The notes under the pieces were generated by a model that was not told where the DNA came from, searched no databases, and was given only the letters and a program-made list of their open reading frames with translations. Below are positions 52,603 through 61,333 of a DNA stretch of 64,000 nucleotides, in pieces. Made by a program: the position numbers and the translations under genes. Source of the stretch: Paraburkholderia bryophila (GTDB lineage: Bacteria > Pseudomonadota > Gammaproteobacteria > Burkholderiales > Burkholderiaceae); the NCBI RefSeq assembly GCF_003269035.1, contig NZ_QLTK01000035.1, forward strand, positions 1 through 64,000, read 5' to 3'. How positions within the stretch are numbered: position 1 is the stretch's first letter; every line of letters starts with the position of its first letter.

Positions 52603-53670
52603 TTGAAAAATCTTCTCGTCAGCCTCGAAAAAGCCGGTGATTTCGACGAAATCATCGACGTACGCACGCCTCTCGAGTTCGCGGAAGACCATATCCCGGG
52701 CGCGACCAATGCCCCCGTGCTCAGCAACGAGGAACGTGTACTGGTCGGCTCGACTTACAAACAGGTGTCGCCGTTCGAAGGCACGCGAATCGGCGCGGCG
52801 CTGGTCGCGCGCAACATCGCGCATCACCTGGAAACGACCTTCGCGGACCGGCCGCGCCACTGGCGACCGCTGATCTATTGCTGGCGCGGCGGCAAACGCT
52901 CGGGCTCGGTCACGACGCTGTTCAACATGATCGGCTGGCAGGCACGCCAGCTCGACGGCGGCTACAAGAGCTACCGGCGCGCCACGCTCGAGACACTCGG
53001 CACGTTGCCGACCCGCTTCACTTACATCGCGCTGGTCGGTCCCACCGGCAGCGGCAAGACGCGCCTGCTCACCGCGCTGAATCAGGCGGGCGCGCAAACG
53101 CTGGATCTCGAAGCGCTGGCCTCGCATCGCGGCTCGCTGCTCGGCGCGTGGGCCGGCGTGCCGCAACCATCGCAAAAGCGTTTTGACACGTTGCTCGCCA
53201 CGGCCCTACGCACTTTCGATCCCGCCCGGCCGGTATTCGTCGAAGCGGAGAGCCGCCGCATCGGTTCGATTACGCTGCCGCTCGCGCTGCTCGACACGTT
53301 CCATCAAGGCGCCTGCGTCGAAGTGCAGTCGAGCCGCGAAGATCGCGCGGCGTTCCTGCTGCACGACTACGCGCATCTGTTCGACGACCCCGAGTCGCTG
53401 AAAGGGCAACTGCAAAGAATGATCGGCTTGCACAGTCGCGAGCGCGTCGCCGGCTGGCAACATCTGGTGGACAGCAATGCGCGCGCCGAGCTCGCCCGCG
53501 AGTTGATCGAACGGCACTACGACCCGGCGTATGCGCGCAGCAGCCATCAGCATTTCGTGCAATTGCCGCGTGCGTTGCCCCTGCTTTTCCGCCCCAATGA
53601 TGCCGATGTCGTCGACCAGGCGAAGGCACTATTGGCGCGACTCGACAGCCACACACTCGTTGTTACCTGA
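52603..53670 (+). CDS. selU: tRNA 2-selenouridine synthase
   Basis: Protein of 355 residues (also called MnmH/YbbB) converting 2-thiouridine to 2-selenouridine at the wobble position of some tRNAs. The N-terminal rhodanese domain has DVRTPLEFAEDHIPGA and active Cys 93 (YCWRGGKRS). The C-terminal P-loop is GPTGSGKT (146-153). The reading frame begins at a TTG (52603) with no clear ribosome-binding site, so the exact start is uncertain. It lies 155 bp behind selD. Confidence 0.93.
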   Translation: MKNLLVSLEKAGDFDEIIDVRTPLEFAEDHIPGATNAPVLSNEERVLVGSTYKQVSPFEGTRIGAALVARNIAHHLETTFADRPRHWRPLIYCWRGGKRSGSVTTLFNMIGWQARQLDGGYKSYRRATLETLGTLPTRFTYIALVGPTGSGKTRLLTALNQAGAQTLDLEALASHRGSLLGAWAGVPQPSQKRFDTLLATALRTFDPARPVFVEAESRRIGSITLPLALLDTFHQGACVEVQSSREDRAAFLLHDYAHLFDDPESLKGQLQRMIGLHSRERVAGWQHLVDSNARAELARELIERHYDPAYARSSHQHFVQLPRALPLLFRPNDADVVDQAKALLARLDSHTLVVT

Positions 53671-53702
53671 TTACCCGATTAAAACTTACGTTTAACACCA
53701 TC

Positions 53703-54758
53703 ATGCAATCAACTCTCCGTCAGCCTCGCGTCGCGTTGGGCTGGATCGTGTTCCTGCTGATCGCCGTCGTCGGCCTCTTCTATGTGAAGTGGTTCCCGTA
53801 CTACAACCGCGCGTTCGTCGCGGCGAGCCAGCATTCGATCGGCAAGTCGATCCTGATGGGCGCCTCGGCCAGCGCGCCCGCGGCATCGTGGCAGGCCGCC
53901 GTCGATTACGCGTTCGCTTATGGCAAGGCGATCTGGCAAGCCATGGTGCTCGGCCTGCTGCTGGGGTCGGCGGTGCAGGCGTTGATTCCGCCGCAATGGG
54001 TCGCGCGTGCGCTCGGCCGCAGCGACTTCAGCAGTGTCGTGAAAGGCGGCCTGATGTCGTTGCCCGGCATGATGTGCACCTGCTGCGCGGCGCCGGTCGT
54101 CGCTGGATTGCGCGCGCGTCAGGCCGCGCCCGGTGCGGCGATCGCATTCTGGCTCGGCAATACCGCATTGAATCCGGCCACGCTGATCTTCATGGGCTTC
54201 GTACTCGGCTGGCAGTGGATGGGCCTGCGGCTCGTTCTCGGCATCGTGATGGTGTTCGGCCTCGGCTACATGGTGAACCGCATGGTCACGCCGAAAGAAG
54301 CCGAAGCGTCGCGCGAAGCCATGGCCCAACTGGTCACGCTCGACGAACCCGGCACCGCGTTCACGCGCTGGGTCAAAATTCTCGGCACGATGACGCTGCG
54401 GCTGATTCCCGAATACATCGTGCTCGTGCTGATTCTCGGCGCGGCTCGCGCGTGGCTGTTCCCGCACATCGGACCGGATATCGACAACAGTCTGCTGTGG
54501 ATCGTCGCGCTGGCGATTGCCGGCACCTTGTTCGTGATCCCGACCGCGGGCGAAGTGCCGATCATCCAGGCCATGCTGTCCTTCGGCATGGCGGCCGGTC
54601 CTGCCGGTGCGTTGCTGATGACGTTGCCGCTGATCAGCGTGCCGTCCATGGCCATGCTCGGGCGCTCGTTTCCGCGTCGCGTGCTGACGGTGGTTGCGTT
54701 GGCGGTCGTGGTGTGTGGTGTGGTGAGCGGCCTGCTTGCCGTCGCGTTGAGGTTTTAA
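53703..54758 (+). CDS. COG0701-family permease with CTCC motif
   Basis: Inner-membrane protein of 351 residues with eight or more helices and the COG0701/DUF318 permease fold, including the ArsP organoarsenical exporter. The conserved cysteine motif in MSLPGMMCTCCAAP (C125, C127, C128) and the AFWLGNTALNPATLIFMGF segment are visible. It starts 33 bases behind selU, in the selenium block. Transport of a selenium compound or other thiophilic metalloid is an inference from context only. Confidence 0.88.
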   Translation: MQSTLRQPRVALGWIVFLLIAVVGLFYVKWFPYYNRAFVAASQHSIGKSILMGASASAPAASWQAAVDYAFAYGKAIWQAMVLGLLLGSAVQALIPPQWVARALGRSDFSSVVKGGLMSLPGMMCTCCAAPVVAGLRARQAAPGAAIAFWLGNTALNPATLIFMGFVLGWQWMGLRLVLGIVMVFGLGYMVNRMVTPKEAEASREAMAQLVTLDEPGTAFTRWVKILGTMTLRLIPEYIVLVLILGAARAWLFPHIGPDIDNSLLWIVALAIAGTLFVIPTAGEVPIIQAMLSFGMAAGPAGALLMTLPLISVPSMAMLGRSFPRRVLTVVALAVVVCGVVSGLLAVALRF

Positions 54759-54761
54759 CGT

Positions 54762-54896
54762 ATGAAACATATCGCTGCATTCGCCCTGACGAGCTGGTCC
54801 GCCGCGGGCCTGCTTTACTTCGGACAACACTCGGTCGCGATGATCGTGGTCAGCGGCGTTGTCGCGTTGGCCGGGTACGATCTGTTTCGCCCTTAA
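54762..54896 (+). CDS. Small membrane protein (44 residues)
   Basis: A short ORF from ATG 54762 to TAA 54896, starting 3 bases after the permease stop. The product has one or two hydrophobic stretches (IAAFALTSWSAAGLLYFG and VAMIVVSGVVALAGYDLF) and almost nothing else. Coupling to the permease suggests an accessory subunit. No family recognised. Confidence 0.6.
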   Translation: MKHIAAFALTSWSAAGLLYFGQHSVAMIVVSGVVALAGYDLFRP

Positions 54897-55079
54897 CGGC
54901 AGAAGACGTCCACACGGGACTTCTTTCTTCAAGTCGGCAAGGTACCGCGATCAGCCTTGCACGAACGCGGCCTCGCGTGCGCCTTCCTGATGCATGCATG
55001 TGATCAACCCGAGCGCGCAGGCATGAACACCAAACGCAAAGCAGCCGCCATGCGCGGCCTATCCGATGGAGGAAACAAG

Positions 55080-55364
55080 ATGTTGTATATGGTTCATATG
55101 CAGGTTCAGATTCCTGCCGACGCCGACACGGCGCTGATCGATCGCCTGAAGGCGGAAGAAAAGGCGTTCTCGCAAAAGCTGCAGCATGAAGGCAAATGGC
55201 GGCATCTGTGGCGCGTGGCCGGACAGTACGCGAACTACAGCGTGCTCGACGTCGAATCGAACGACGAGCTTCACACGTTGCTCAGTTCGTTGCCGCTGTT
55301 CCCTTACATGGTGTTGAACGTCACGCCGCTCGCGCAACATCCGTCGGCGATCGTGCCGAACTGA
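55080..55364 (+). CDS. Muconolactone delta-isomerase-like protein
   Basis: Protein of 94 residues, start at ATG 55080 with an ideal GGAGG site. It matches the CatC family along its length: KLQHEGKWRHLWRVAGQYANY, VLDVESNDELHTLLSSLPLFPYM and the C-terminal VTPLAQHPS. CatC isomerises muconolactone to 3-oxoadipate enol-lactone in catechol degradation. No catA, catB or regulator is adjacent, so this is an orphan copy, or one recruited to another lactone. Twelve bases separate it from the YciI gene. Confidence 0.87.
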   Translation: MLYMVHMQVQIPADADTALIDRLKAEEKAFSQKLQHEGKWRHLWRVAGQYANYSVLDVESNDELHTLLSSLPLFPYMVLNVTPLAQHPSAIVPN

Positions 55365-55376
55365 CGCGGAGCGCGC

Positions 55377-55673
55377 ATGCCGTACATCATCGAAACATTC
55401 GACAGGCCCGGGCACGCACACGTCCGCGTGCGGGAACGCGAAACGCACCTGGCGTTTCTCGAGCAGAACAAGGCGCTGCTGCTCGCCTGCGGCGCAAAGC
55501 TGAACGACGACAGCAGCGGCGCGGGCGGCGGCGTGTACGTGGTTGACCTGAACACGCGCGAAGAAGCCGAACGGTTTATAGCGGCCGACCCGTTTTCACA
55601 GGTCGACCTGTTCGAGCGTGTGACGATCACCAACTGGTGTAAAGCCTACTTCGACGGCGAGTGTTACCTGTAA
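55377..55673 (+). CDS. YciI-family protein
   Basis: Protein of 98 residues with the YciI ferredoxin-like fold: MPYIIETFDRPGHAHVRVR, ETHLAFLEQNKALLLACGA, and DLNTREEAERFIAADPF. Some members are dehalogenase- or muconolactone-isomerase-related; most are uncharacterised. It probably forms a bicistronic unit with the CatC-like gene. Its end overlaps the convergent kinase gene by 10 bases. Confidence 0.87.
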   Translation: MPYIIETFDRPGHAHVRVRERETHLAFLEQNKALLLACGAKLNDDSSGAGGGVYVVDLNTREEAERFIAADPFSQVDLFERVTITNWCKAYFDGECYL

Positions 55674-57376
55674 GCGCCGGCGATCGCCGCGAGCCATAAC
55701 GCCACGGCATGCGCGCCCGGATCGACATGGCCGAGCGCGCGGTCGCCGACATAACTCGACCGCCCTCGCCGTGGATGCATCGACGCGGTTCGCGCGGCGC
55801 CTTCGGTGGCCGCATCGACGGCCGCCTTCAATGCAACGCCCGTTTCTTTCGAACTCGCTAGCGCGGATTGCAATGCGTCGGCGGAGGGTTCGAGCGCATC
55901 GACCATCGTGCGGTCGCCTGGGTGCGCTCCGCCGAGTTCCATCAAGCCCGTTACGCCCGCGCTGAATGCGGCGGCCCAAGCCTTCGCGCTAGCAGTAGCC
56001 GAGGGTCCGCTCGACTGCTCGAGCGTAACCGCCGCGCGCACCAGCATCACCGCATAGAGCGGCCCCGATGTCCCGCCGACCACGCGCCTTACCGTCGCGG
56101 AGATACTTCGCAATACGGCGCCCGGTGTCGATTCGGCGGGATAGGTATCGATCTCGCCGAGAATCGCGCGTGCGCCGCGTGACAGACTGATGCCGAGATC
56201 GCCGTCGCCGACGCGCTGGTCCATTTCGGTCAGCGTCGGTTCGGCTTCCAGCAGGCAGGCGCAAACGGCTTCGATCGCGCGGCGCAACGGCGCTTCGCGC
56301 GAAAGCGTCGGACCCGTCACGCTCTCGGGTTTAGCCGGCGCTGGCCGTACGGAAACCTGTGCAACGCGCCCGCTCAATGCGGGCCACGCGCTGGTGTGCG
56401 ACGCGGCGTCGAGCCAGCGCAGGCGTTCGTCGTCCACGCGCAGCAGCGACAGCGAAACGCCCGCCATTTCCAGTGCGCTGAGGAATGTACCGGCCCACGC
56501 CCGCTCGACCTTGATACCTTTGCTGGCCAGGTAACGCAGCGCGGACCCTGCCACGACGTTCAATTCGCTCGATGGCGTGCCGCCCAGGTTGTTCACCAGC
56601 AAAGCCACGCGCTCTTCGGCCTGCAACGACAGGTCGCCGACGATCTTCGTCAGCAGTTTGCCGACGATAACCTCGGCCGACTCCATCGCACCGCGCTCCA
56701 CGCCGGGTTCGCCGTGAATGCCGAGTCCCCATTCGATTTCATTGCCGGCCAGTTCGAAGCCAGGTTTGCCGGCCGCCGGCACCGTACACGGCGTCAACGC
56801 AACGCCCATGGTGCCGAGCCCGCCTGCCACCTCCTGCGCGATTCGCGCGACTTCCGGCAAGCTCCGCCCCGCTGCTGCCGCCGCGCCCGCGATCTTATGG
56901 ACCAGCACGGTCCCCGCGAGTCCGCGACGGCCGGCATGGTCGCCGCTTGCCGTCAGCGCGACGTCGTCGGCGACGATCACCATCTCTGTGGGAATGCCCT
57001 CGGCGCGCGCGATCTCGGCAGCGAGGCCGAAATTGAAGCGGTCGCCCGTGTAGTTCTTCACGATCAGCAACACGCCCGCATGGCCGGCTACCGCGCGTAT
57101 CGCGTCGAGCACGGAGTCCGTTGAAGGCGACGTAAAGATTTCGCCCGCCACCGCAGCGCTCAACATGCCTGCGCCGACATAGCCGCCGTGCGCCGGTTCG
57201 TGGCCCGAGCCGCCGCCTGAGATCAACGCGACCTCGCCGCGCGCGGCAGCGGATTCGGCGTCGGCGCGCACGACGATCGAGCCACCGTGCAGCAGGGAGA
57301 GATTGGGATTGAGCGCCGCGAGTCCGTCGAGCATGTCCGGGACAATCGCGGAGACGTCGTTGATCAGCTTCTTCAT
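55664..57376 (-). CDS. ATP-dependent dihydroxyacetone kinase (DhaK-DhaL fusion)
   Basis: Single-chain kinase of 570 residues. The DhaK half binds substrate covalently through His 221 (LGIHGEPG), with GGGSGHEPAHGGYVG (54-68) and VKNYTGDRFNFGLA. The C-terminal DhaL half (from about 370) has VGDGDLGISLSRGA with Mg/ATP-binding aspartates. It phosphorylates dihydroxyacetone or a related triose/tetrose such as erythrulose. No glycerol dehydrogenase is adjacent, so the physiological substrate is open. Confidence 0.92.
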   Translation of the reverse strand: MKKLINDVSAIVPDMLDGLAALNPNLSLLHGGSIVVRADAESAAARGEVALISGGGSGHEPAHGGYVGAGMLSAAVAGEIFTSPSTDSVLDAIRAVAGHAGVLLIVKNYTGDRFNFGLAAEIARAEGIPTEMVIVADDVALTASGDHAGRRGLAGTVLVHKIAGAAAAAGRSLPEVARIAQEVAGGLGTMGVALTPCTVPAAGKPGFELAGNEIEWGLGIHGEPGVERGAMESAEVIVGKLLTKIVGDLSLQAEERVALLVNNLGGTPSSELNVVAGSALRYLASKGIKVERAWAGTFLSALEMAGVSLSLLRVDDERLRWLDAASHTSAWPALSGRVAQVSVRPAPAKPESVTGPTLSREAPLRRAIEAVCACLLEAEPTLTEMDQRVGDGDLGISLSRGARAILGEIDTYPAESTPGAVLRSISATVRRVVGGTSGPLYAVMLVRAAVTLEQSSGPSATASAKAWAAAFSAGVTGLMELGGAHPGDRTMVDALEPSADALQSALASSKETGVALKAAVDAATEGAARTASMHPRRGRSSYVGDRALGHVDPGAHAVALWLAAIAGAYR

Positions 57377-57610
57377 GCGTCAGCTTCCTTTTCAAAGCTG
57401 CCGGCGCTGCGTGGCGAACACGGCAGTTTATTCAGTGGCGAAACGGCGAGGCCTAACTGTACCGCGCATTGGCGACGGACGACGTGGTACGTGAGCTTTG
57501 CATGCGCGAAAGCACGACGGTTGCTGCGATGGATTGGGTATAACGGAGGGAGTGACTACGACGGACTGCACGCGCGATTCGCGGGCATTGGGTGATACTT
57601 TTGACAGGAC

Positions 57611-57642
57611 CGTAGACGAAAGCGGAGCCGCTTTCGTCTACG
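57611..57642 (-). terminator. 15-bp perfect hairpin 3' of tRNA-Val
   Basis: CGTAGACGAAAGCGG and CCGCTTTCGTCTACG are perfect complements with only 2 bases between the arms, 13 bases beyond the tRNA 3' end. There is no T-run, but the stem is very stable. It probably terminates the tRNA transcript or stops exonuclease. Confidence 0.6.
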
Positions 57643-57654
57643 TCACTGATGCGT

Positions 57655-57731
57655 TGGTAGGCTCGATTGGATTCGAACCAACGACCCCCACCATGTCAAG
57701 GTGGTGCTCTAACCAACTGAGCTACGAGCCT
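57655..57731 (-). tRNA. tRNA-Val (anticodon GAC)
   Basis: A 77-base gene with encoded CCA (57655-57657), acceptor stem AGGCTCG/CGAGCCT, D-arm AGCTCAGTTGGTTAGAGC, anticodon arm CCACCTTGACATGGTGG with anticodon GAC, and T-arm GGTTCGAATCC. It reads GUC and GUU valine codons. Isolated single-copy gene with its own promoter. Confidence 0.96.
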
Positions 57732-57743
57732 TTAGAGGCGCGA

Positions 57744-57772
57744 ATTATAGAGACTCCGCGTGCGTTGCACAA
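57744..57772 (-). promoter_or_regulatory. tRNA-Val promoter
   Basis: On the minus strand -35 TTGTGC (57767-57772), a 17-bp spacer and a perfect -10 TATAAT (57744-57749) lie 12 bp before the tRNA 5' end, with a GC-rich discriminator as expected for stable RNA. Confidence 0.75.
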
Positions 57773-57809
57773 GCCCCGTCTCGCACGAAATGACTACATG
57801 TGAGTCGAT

Positions 57810-59300
57810 TCACTGAGCGAACGCCCATTCGGCCCCGGCGTCCAGTGGATAAACGGGGCGCTTCACGTGCTTGAACTCGAAGAGACTGTAGTCCGAACTC
57901 GTCACGCCGCGGCTGTCGCATTCCACCAGCGCCGCGCCAATCGGCACGAAAACCGGCCGGCAGTACATGCGCGATTTGAGCAACAGGAAACGCGCGCGGC
58001 GCGGATCGATGCCGACGCTCTCGAACACGCCCAGATCCCACGGCTCATGTGTGCGCTCGGTGAGCACGAGCTTCACGGTGCCGGTGTCGAGTACCGCGGC
58101 GCGTCCCATGAAGGCGCGTTGGCCCGTGTAAGTCGGCCCGCTGATCACGTACTCGCCATCGGTCAGCGCACGCACCACGCCCGTGACGGCGACCGGCGGC
58201 CGTGGTGTCACCGCGCTGCCCGCCGCCTTGTTGCCGATCGTCACGGTCACGGTACTGCCGACACCGGCCGCCATCAGCGCCGCAACCGCCTTCGGATCGC
58301 ACAACGGCCCGCTGACGATGCCTTCGAGGTTCTGCTTCAGTGCTTCCTCGAACAGGTCCATGGTGTCGCAGGTGCCGCCCGACATGCAGTTGTCGCCATG
58401 ATCGAGCAGCAACACGGGTTTATCGGCGCCTTGCGCGAACGCTGCCGCTTGCGCGACCGAATCGGCGAGCGGCGCGCTGCGATAAACGAAATCGTCGCGC
58501 TCCGCCCAGATCTGCCGGGCGATACGCTCCGCGGTTGCTTCAGCCAGTGCGTGGTCGCCATTGCTCACCACGACCACGCTGATACAAGGCGCGGCGATAT
58601 CGGCCAGCGAGAATCCCGACAACACCGAGACCGCGAGGAGACCGTCGGTTTCAGCCGCGCGCGCGGCGTCTACAGCGCGTTTCATCGCGCCTTCGGCGGT
58701 CGCGCTACGCAGGGTGTGCGTGAGCAACGGCGGCTGCCGCCACGCGATCAGCGGCTTCGCGTTGCCGTGTACCTGGTCGAACATCAGTCGCGCCGCGTGT
58801 GCGCCGGTCTCGTACATGTCGACGTGCGGATAGGTTTTGAAGCTGACGATCACGTCGGCGTTGTCGATCATCTTTTGCGTGACGTTGCCGTGCAAATCCA
58901 GAGCGACTGCAATTGGCGCATGCGGTAACGCTGCGCGCACGCGTTCGAGCAGATCGCCTTCACCATCCTTCGAATTTTCGGCGACCATCGCGCCATGCAG
59001 ATCGAGCATCACGGCGTCGCAGCCGGTTGCGGCTGCAACGATCGCGTCGCAGATCGCGTCATACGCGGCGGCGGCGACCGGCCCGCTCGGATTCGCCGAC
59101 GCGGATACCGGCGTCACGATCTCCGCTCGCTCGCGCTCGGCAGCGTCGATGAAGGCGGCCATCGCCGTCTGCATGCCCTTGTTCTCGTTGAATGCGTCCA
59201 TGCCGTAACTGGGCCCGCTGCGGCCGAACGCGGCCAGCGGTGTGGCGACCGGCGAGAAGGTATTGGTCTCGTGGTTCATGCGGGCGATCAGGATCTTCAT
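57810..59300 (-). CDS. M81/MlrC-family metallopeptidase-like protein
   Basis: Protein of 496 residues from ATG 59300. It matches the M81 (microcystinase C, MlrC) family with MNHETNTFSP, the metal-site phrases DLHGAMVAE and LDLHGNVT, YPHVDMYETG and the C-terminal DHGDNCMSGGTCDT. The founding member cleaves a small modified peptide; other members sit in amide-degradation operons. It overlaps the hydrolase gene upstream by 4 bases, so the two are co-translated downstream of an importer. Confidence 0.88.
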   Translation of the reverse strand: MKILIARMNHETNTFSPVATPLAAFGRSGPSYGMDAFNENKGMQTAMAAFIDAAERERAEIVTPVSASANPSGPVAAAAYDAICDAIVAAATGCDAVMLDLHGAMVAENSKDGEGDLLERVRAALPHAPIAVALDLHGNVTQKMIDNADVIVSFKTYPHVDMYETGAHAARLMFDQVHGNAKPLIAWRQPPLLTHTLRSATAEGAMKRAVDAARAAETDGLLAVSVLSGFSLADIAAPCISVVVVSNGDHALAEATAERIARQIWAERDDFVYRSAPLADSVAQAAAFAQGADKPVLLLDHGDNCMSGGTCDTMDLFEEALKQNLEGIVSGPLCDPKAVAALMAAGVGSTVTVTIGNKAAGSAVTPRPPVAVTGVVRALTDGEYVISGPTYTGQRAFMGRAAVLDTGTVKLVLTERTHEPWDLGVFESVGIDPRRARFLLLKSRMYCRPVFVPIGAALVECDSRGVTSSDYSLFEFKHVKRPVYPLDAGAEWAFAQ

Positions 59301-60598
59301 GCGCCGGTACTCCCCGGTTCGCCCGGCGTTCGCTGGGTCGATTGCGCCGCGTTCAGCATGGCCTGGAGCAGCACGTTGCAGCCGGCTTCCAGATGGTCCG
59401 CGCGTGCGTCTTCGATTTCGTTGTGACTGATGCCGTCCTTGCACGGCACGAAGATCATCGCGGCCGGTGCGACTCGCGCCAGATAGACGGCATCGTGACC
59501 GGCGCCGCTGATCACGTCCATCGACGTCAAGCCCAGTCGTTCCGCACCTTGCTTAACGGCGGCCACCAATTCCGCAGCGAAAGGCTGGGGCGGGAAATAG
59601 ACGACCTGTTCGACGTCGATCGCGATCCCGGTTCTGGCATCCGCCTGCGCACAGGCGGCTCTTAATGCGTTGTCCATTGCGGTGAGCGTGGTGTCGTCGG
59701 CCGCGCGCAGATCCACCGTGAGCGTCACGCGGCCCGGAATCACGTTACGCGAGTTCGGATGCACGTCCAGCCAGCCCACGGTGCCGCGTCCATGCGGTGC
59801 ATGATCGAGCGCAATGCGGTTGACCGCATGAATCAGATCCGCCGCAACCAGCAAGGCGTCGCGACGCAGTTCCATCGGCGTCGGACCCGCATGCGCTTCC
59901 ATACCGTGCACCGTGACGTCGTACCAGCGTTGACCGAGTGCGCCCTGTACCACGCCGATGGTCGTGTCATGTGCTTCCAGAACAGGGCCTTGTTCGATGT
60001 GCGCTTCGAAGTACGCGCCGACTGCATGCGGTGTTTTGTGCTCGCCTGCATAGCCGATCGCCGTTAGCGCGTCGCGCACCGAGATGCCTTCGCGGTCGCG
60101 CTGTTCGAGCGCGTGCTCCAGCGTAAACGCGCCAGCAAACACACCGGAGCCCATCATCACGGGCACGAAACGCGAACCCTCCTCGTTGGTCCACACCGCG
60201 ACTTCCAGCGGCGCCTGAGTCCGCACACCGGCATCCGCGAGCGTGCGCAGCACCTCGAGGCCCGCGAGTACGCCGTAATTCCCGTCGAACTTGCCACCGG
60301 TGGGCTGCGTGTCGATATGGCTGCCGGTCATCACCGGCGCCAGGTCGTCACGCAAGCCCGCGCGCCGCGCGAAGATATTGCCGATCGCGTCGATCCGCAC
60401 GGTGCAGCCGATCTCCTTCGCCCATGCGATGAACAGGTCGCGCGCCTCGCGGTCCAGCTCCGTCAACGCGAGCCGGCATACACCGCCTTTGTCGGTTGCG
60501 CCGAGCCGCGCGAGTTGCATGAGACTGTCCCAGAGCCGAGCGCCGTCGACTCGCAAATCCGCGGACGTCGCCACGGATGTTGATTCGTGAACTTGCAT
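59297..60598 (-). CDS. M20-family N-carbamoyl/ureido amidohydrolase
   Basis: Zinc hydrolase of 433 residues from ATG 60598 (GAGGAAGC before it). GSHIDTQPTGGKFDGNYGVL and VWTNEEGSRFVPVMMG hold the dinuclear metal ligands; LDVHPNSRNVIPGRVTLTVDLR is typical of L-carbamoylases, allantoate amidohydrolases and beta-ureidopropionases. The reaction removes CO2 and ammonia from an N-carbamoyl group. It lies 33 bases after the ABC ATPase gene, so the importer may bring in its substrate. Confidence 0.9.
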   Translation of the reverse strand: MQVHESTSVATSADLRVDGARLWDSLMQLARLGATDKGGVCRLALTELDREARDLFIAWAKEIGCTVRIDAIGNIFARRAGLRDDLAPVMTGSHIDTQPTGGKFDGNYGVLAGLEVLRTLADAGVRTQAPLEVAVWTNEEGSRFVPVMMGSGVFAGAFTLEHALEQRDREGISVRDALTAIGYAGEHKTPHAVGAYFEAHIEQGPVLEAHDTTIGVVQGALGQRWYDVTVHGMEAHAGPTPMELRRDALLVAADLIHAVNRIALDHAPHGRGTVGWLDVHPNSRNVIPGRVTLTVDLRAADDTTLTAMDNALRAACAQADARTGIAIDVEQVVYFPPQPFAAELVAAVKQGAERLGLTSMDVISGAGHDAVYLARVAPAAMIFVPCKDGISHNEIEDARADHLEAGCNVLLQAMLNAAQSTQRTPGEPGSTGA

Positions 60599-60631
60599 CA
60601 ATGCTTCCTCGTGTTGAAGACAGATTGCGCG

Positions 60632-61333
60632 TTAGACGACGCCGACGCCGAGATAACGGTCCTTGATCGACTCGTCTGCAGCGAACGACGCGTTATCGCC
60701 CGAATAGACGATCACGCCCTGTTCGATGATGTAGTGGCGGTCCGCCAGTTGCGTGCAGACTTCGAGGTTTTGCTCGACCAGTAGAATCGCCACGCCGGCT
60801 TGGCGGATCAGTTTGAGCTGCGCGACGATCTCTTCGACGATCACCGGTGCGAGACCTTCCACCGGCTCATCGAGCATTAACAGCCTTGGGTGATTCATCA
60901 GCGCGCGACCGATCGCGAGCATCTGCTGTTCGCCACCGGACAGTTGCGCGCCTCCGTTCGTGCGCCGCTCTTTCAGCCGCGGGAAAATGCGGTAGATGTC
61001 GTCGAGTTGCCACGGAGAATCCTTGCGCGCGCCGAGTCTCAGGTTCTCTTCGACAGTCAGCAAACGAAAGATGCCGCGATGCTCGGGCACGAAGCACACG
61101 CCGCGCGAGGCGATCTTGTGCGAAGGCAGGCCGCCGAGCTTCGCACCGTTGAAGGTCACGGTGCCGCGCTGCGGCGCGACGACGCCGGCAATCGCCTTGA
61201 GCGTGGTGGATTTGCCCGCGCCGTTGCGGCCTAACAGCGTGACGGTCTCGCCCTCGGCGAACTGTAGCGTCACGCCTTGCAGAATGTGACTCTTGCCGTA
61301 GAAACCGTGAATGTCCTGAACATCGAGAATCAT
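60632..61333 (-). CDS. Liv-type ABC importer ATPase (LivF-like)
   Basis: ATP-binding subunit of 233 residues: Walker A GRNGAGKST, signature LSGGEQQMLAIGRAL, Walker B RLLMLDEPVEGL. It resembles LivF/UrtE. It overlaps the LivG-like gene by 4 bases. It energises uptake of an amino-acid-like compound with the other four Liv subunits; the periplasmic binding protein is not in the window. Confidence 0.93.
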   Translation of the reverse strand: MILDVQDIHGFYGKSHILQGVTLQFAEGETVTLLGRNGAGKSTTLKAIAGVVAPQRGTVTFNGAKLGGLPSHKIASRGVCFVPEHRGIFRLLTVEENLRLGARKDSPWQLDDIYRIFPRLKERRTNGGAQLSGGEQQMLAIGRALMNHPRLLMLDEPVEGLAPVIVEEIVAQLKLIRQAGVAILLVEQNLEVCTQLADRHYIIEQGVIVYSGDNASFAADESIKDRYLGVGVV

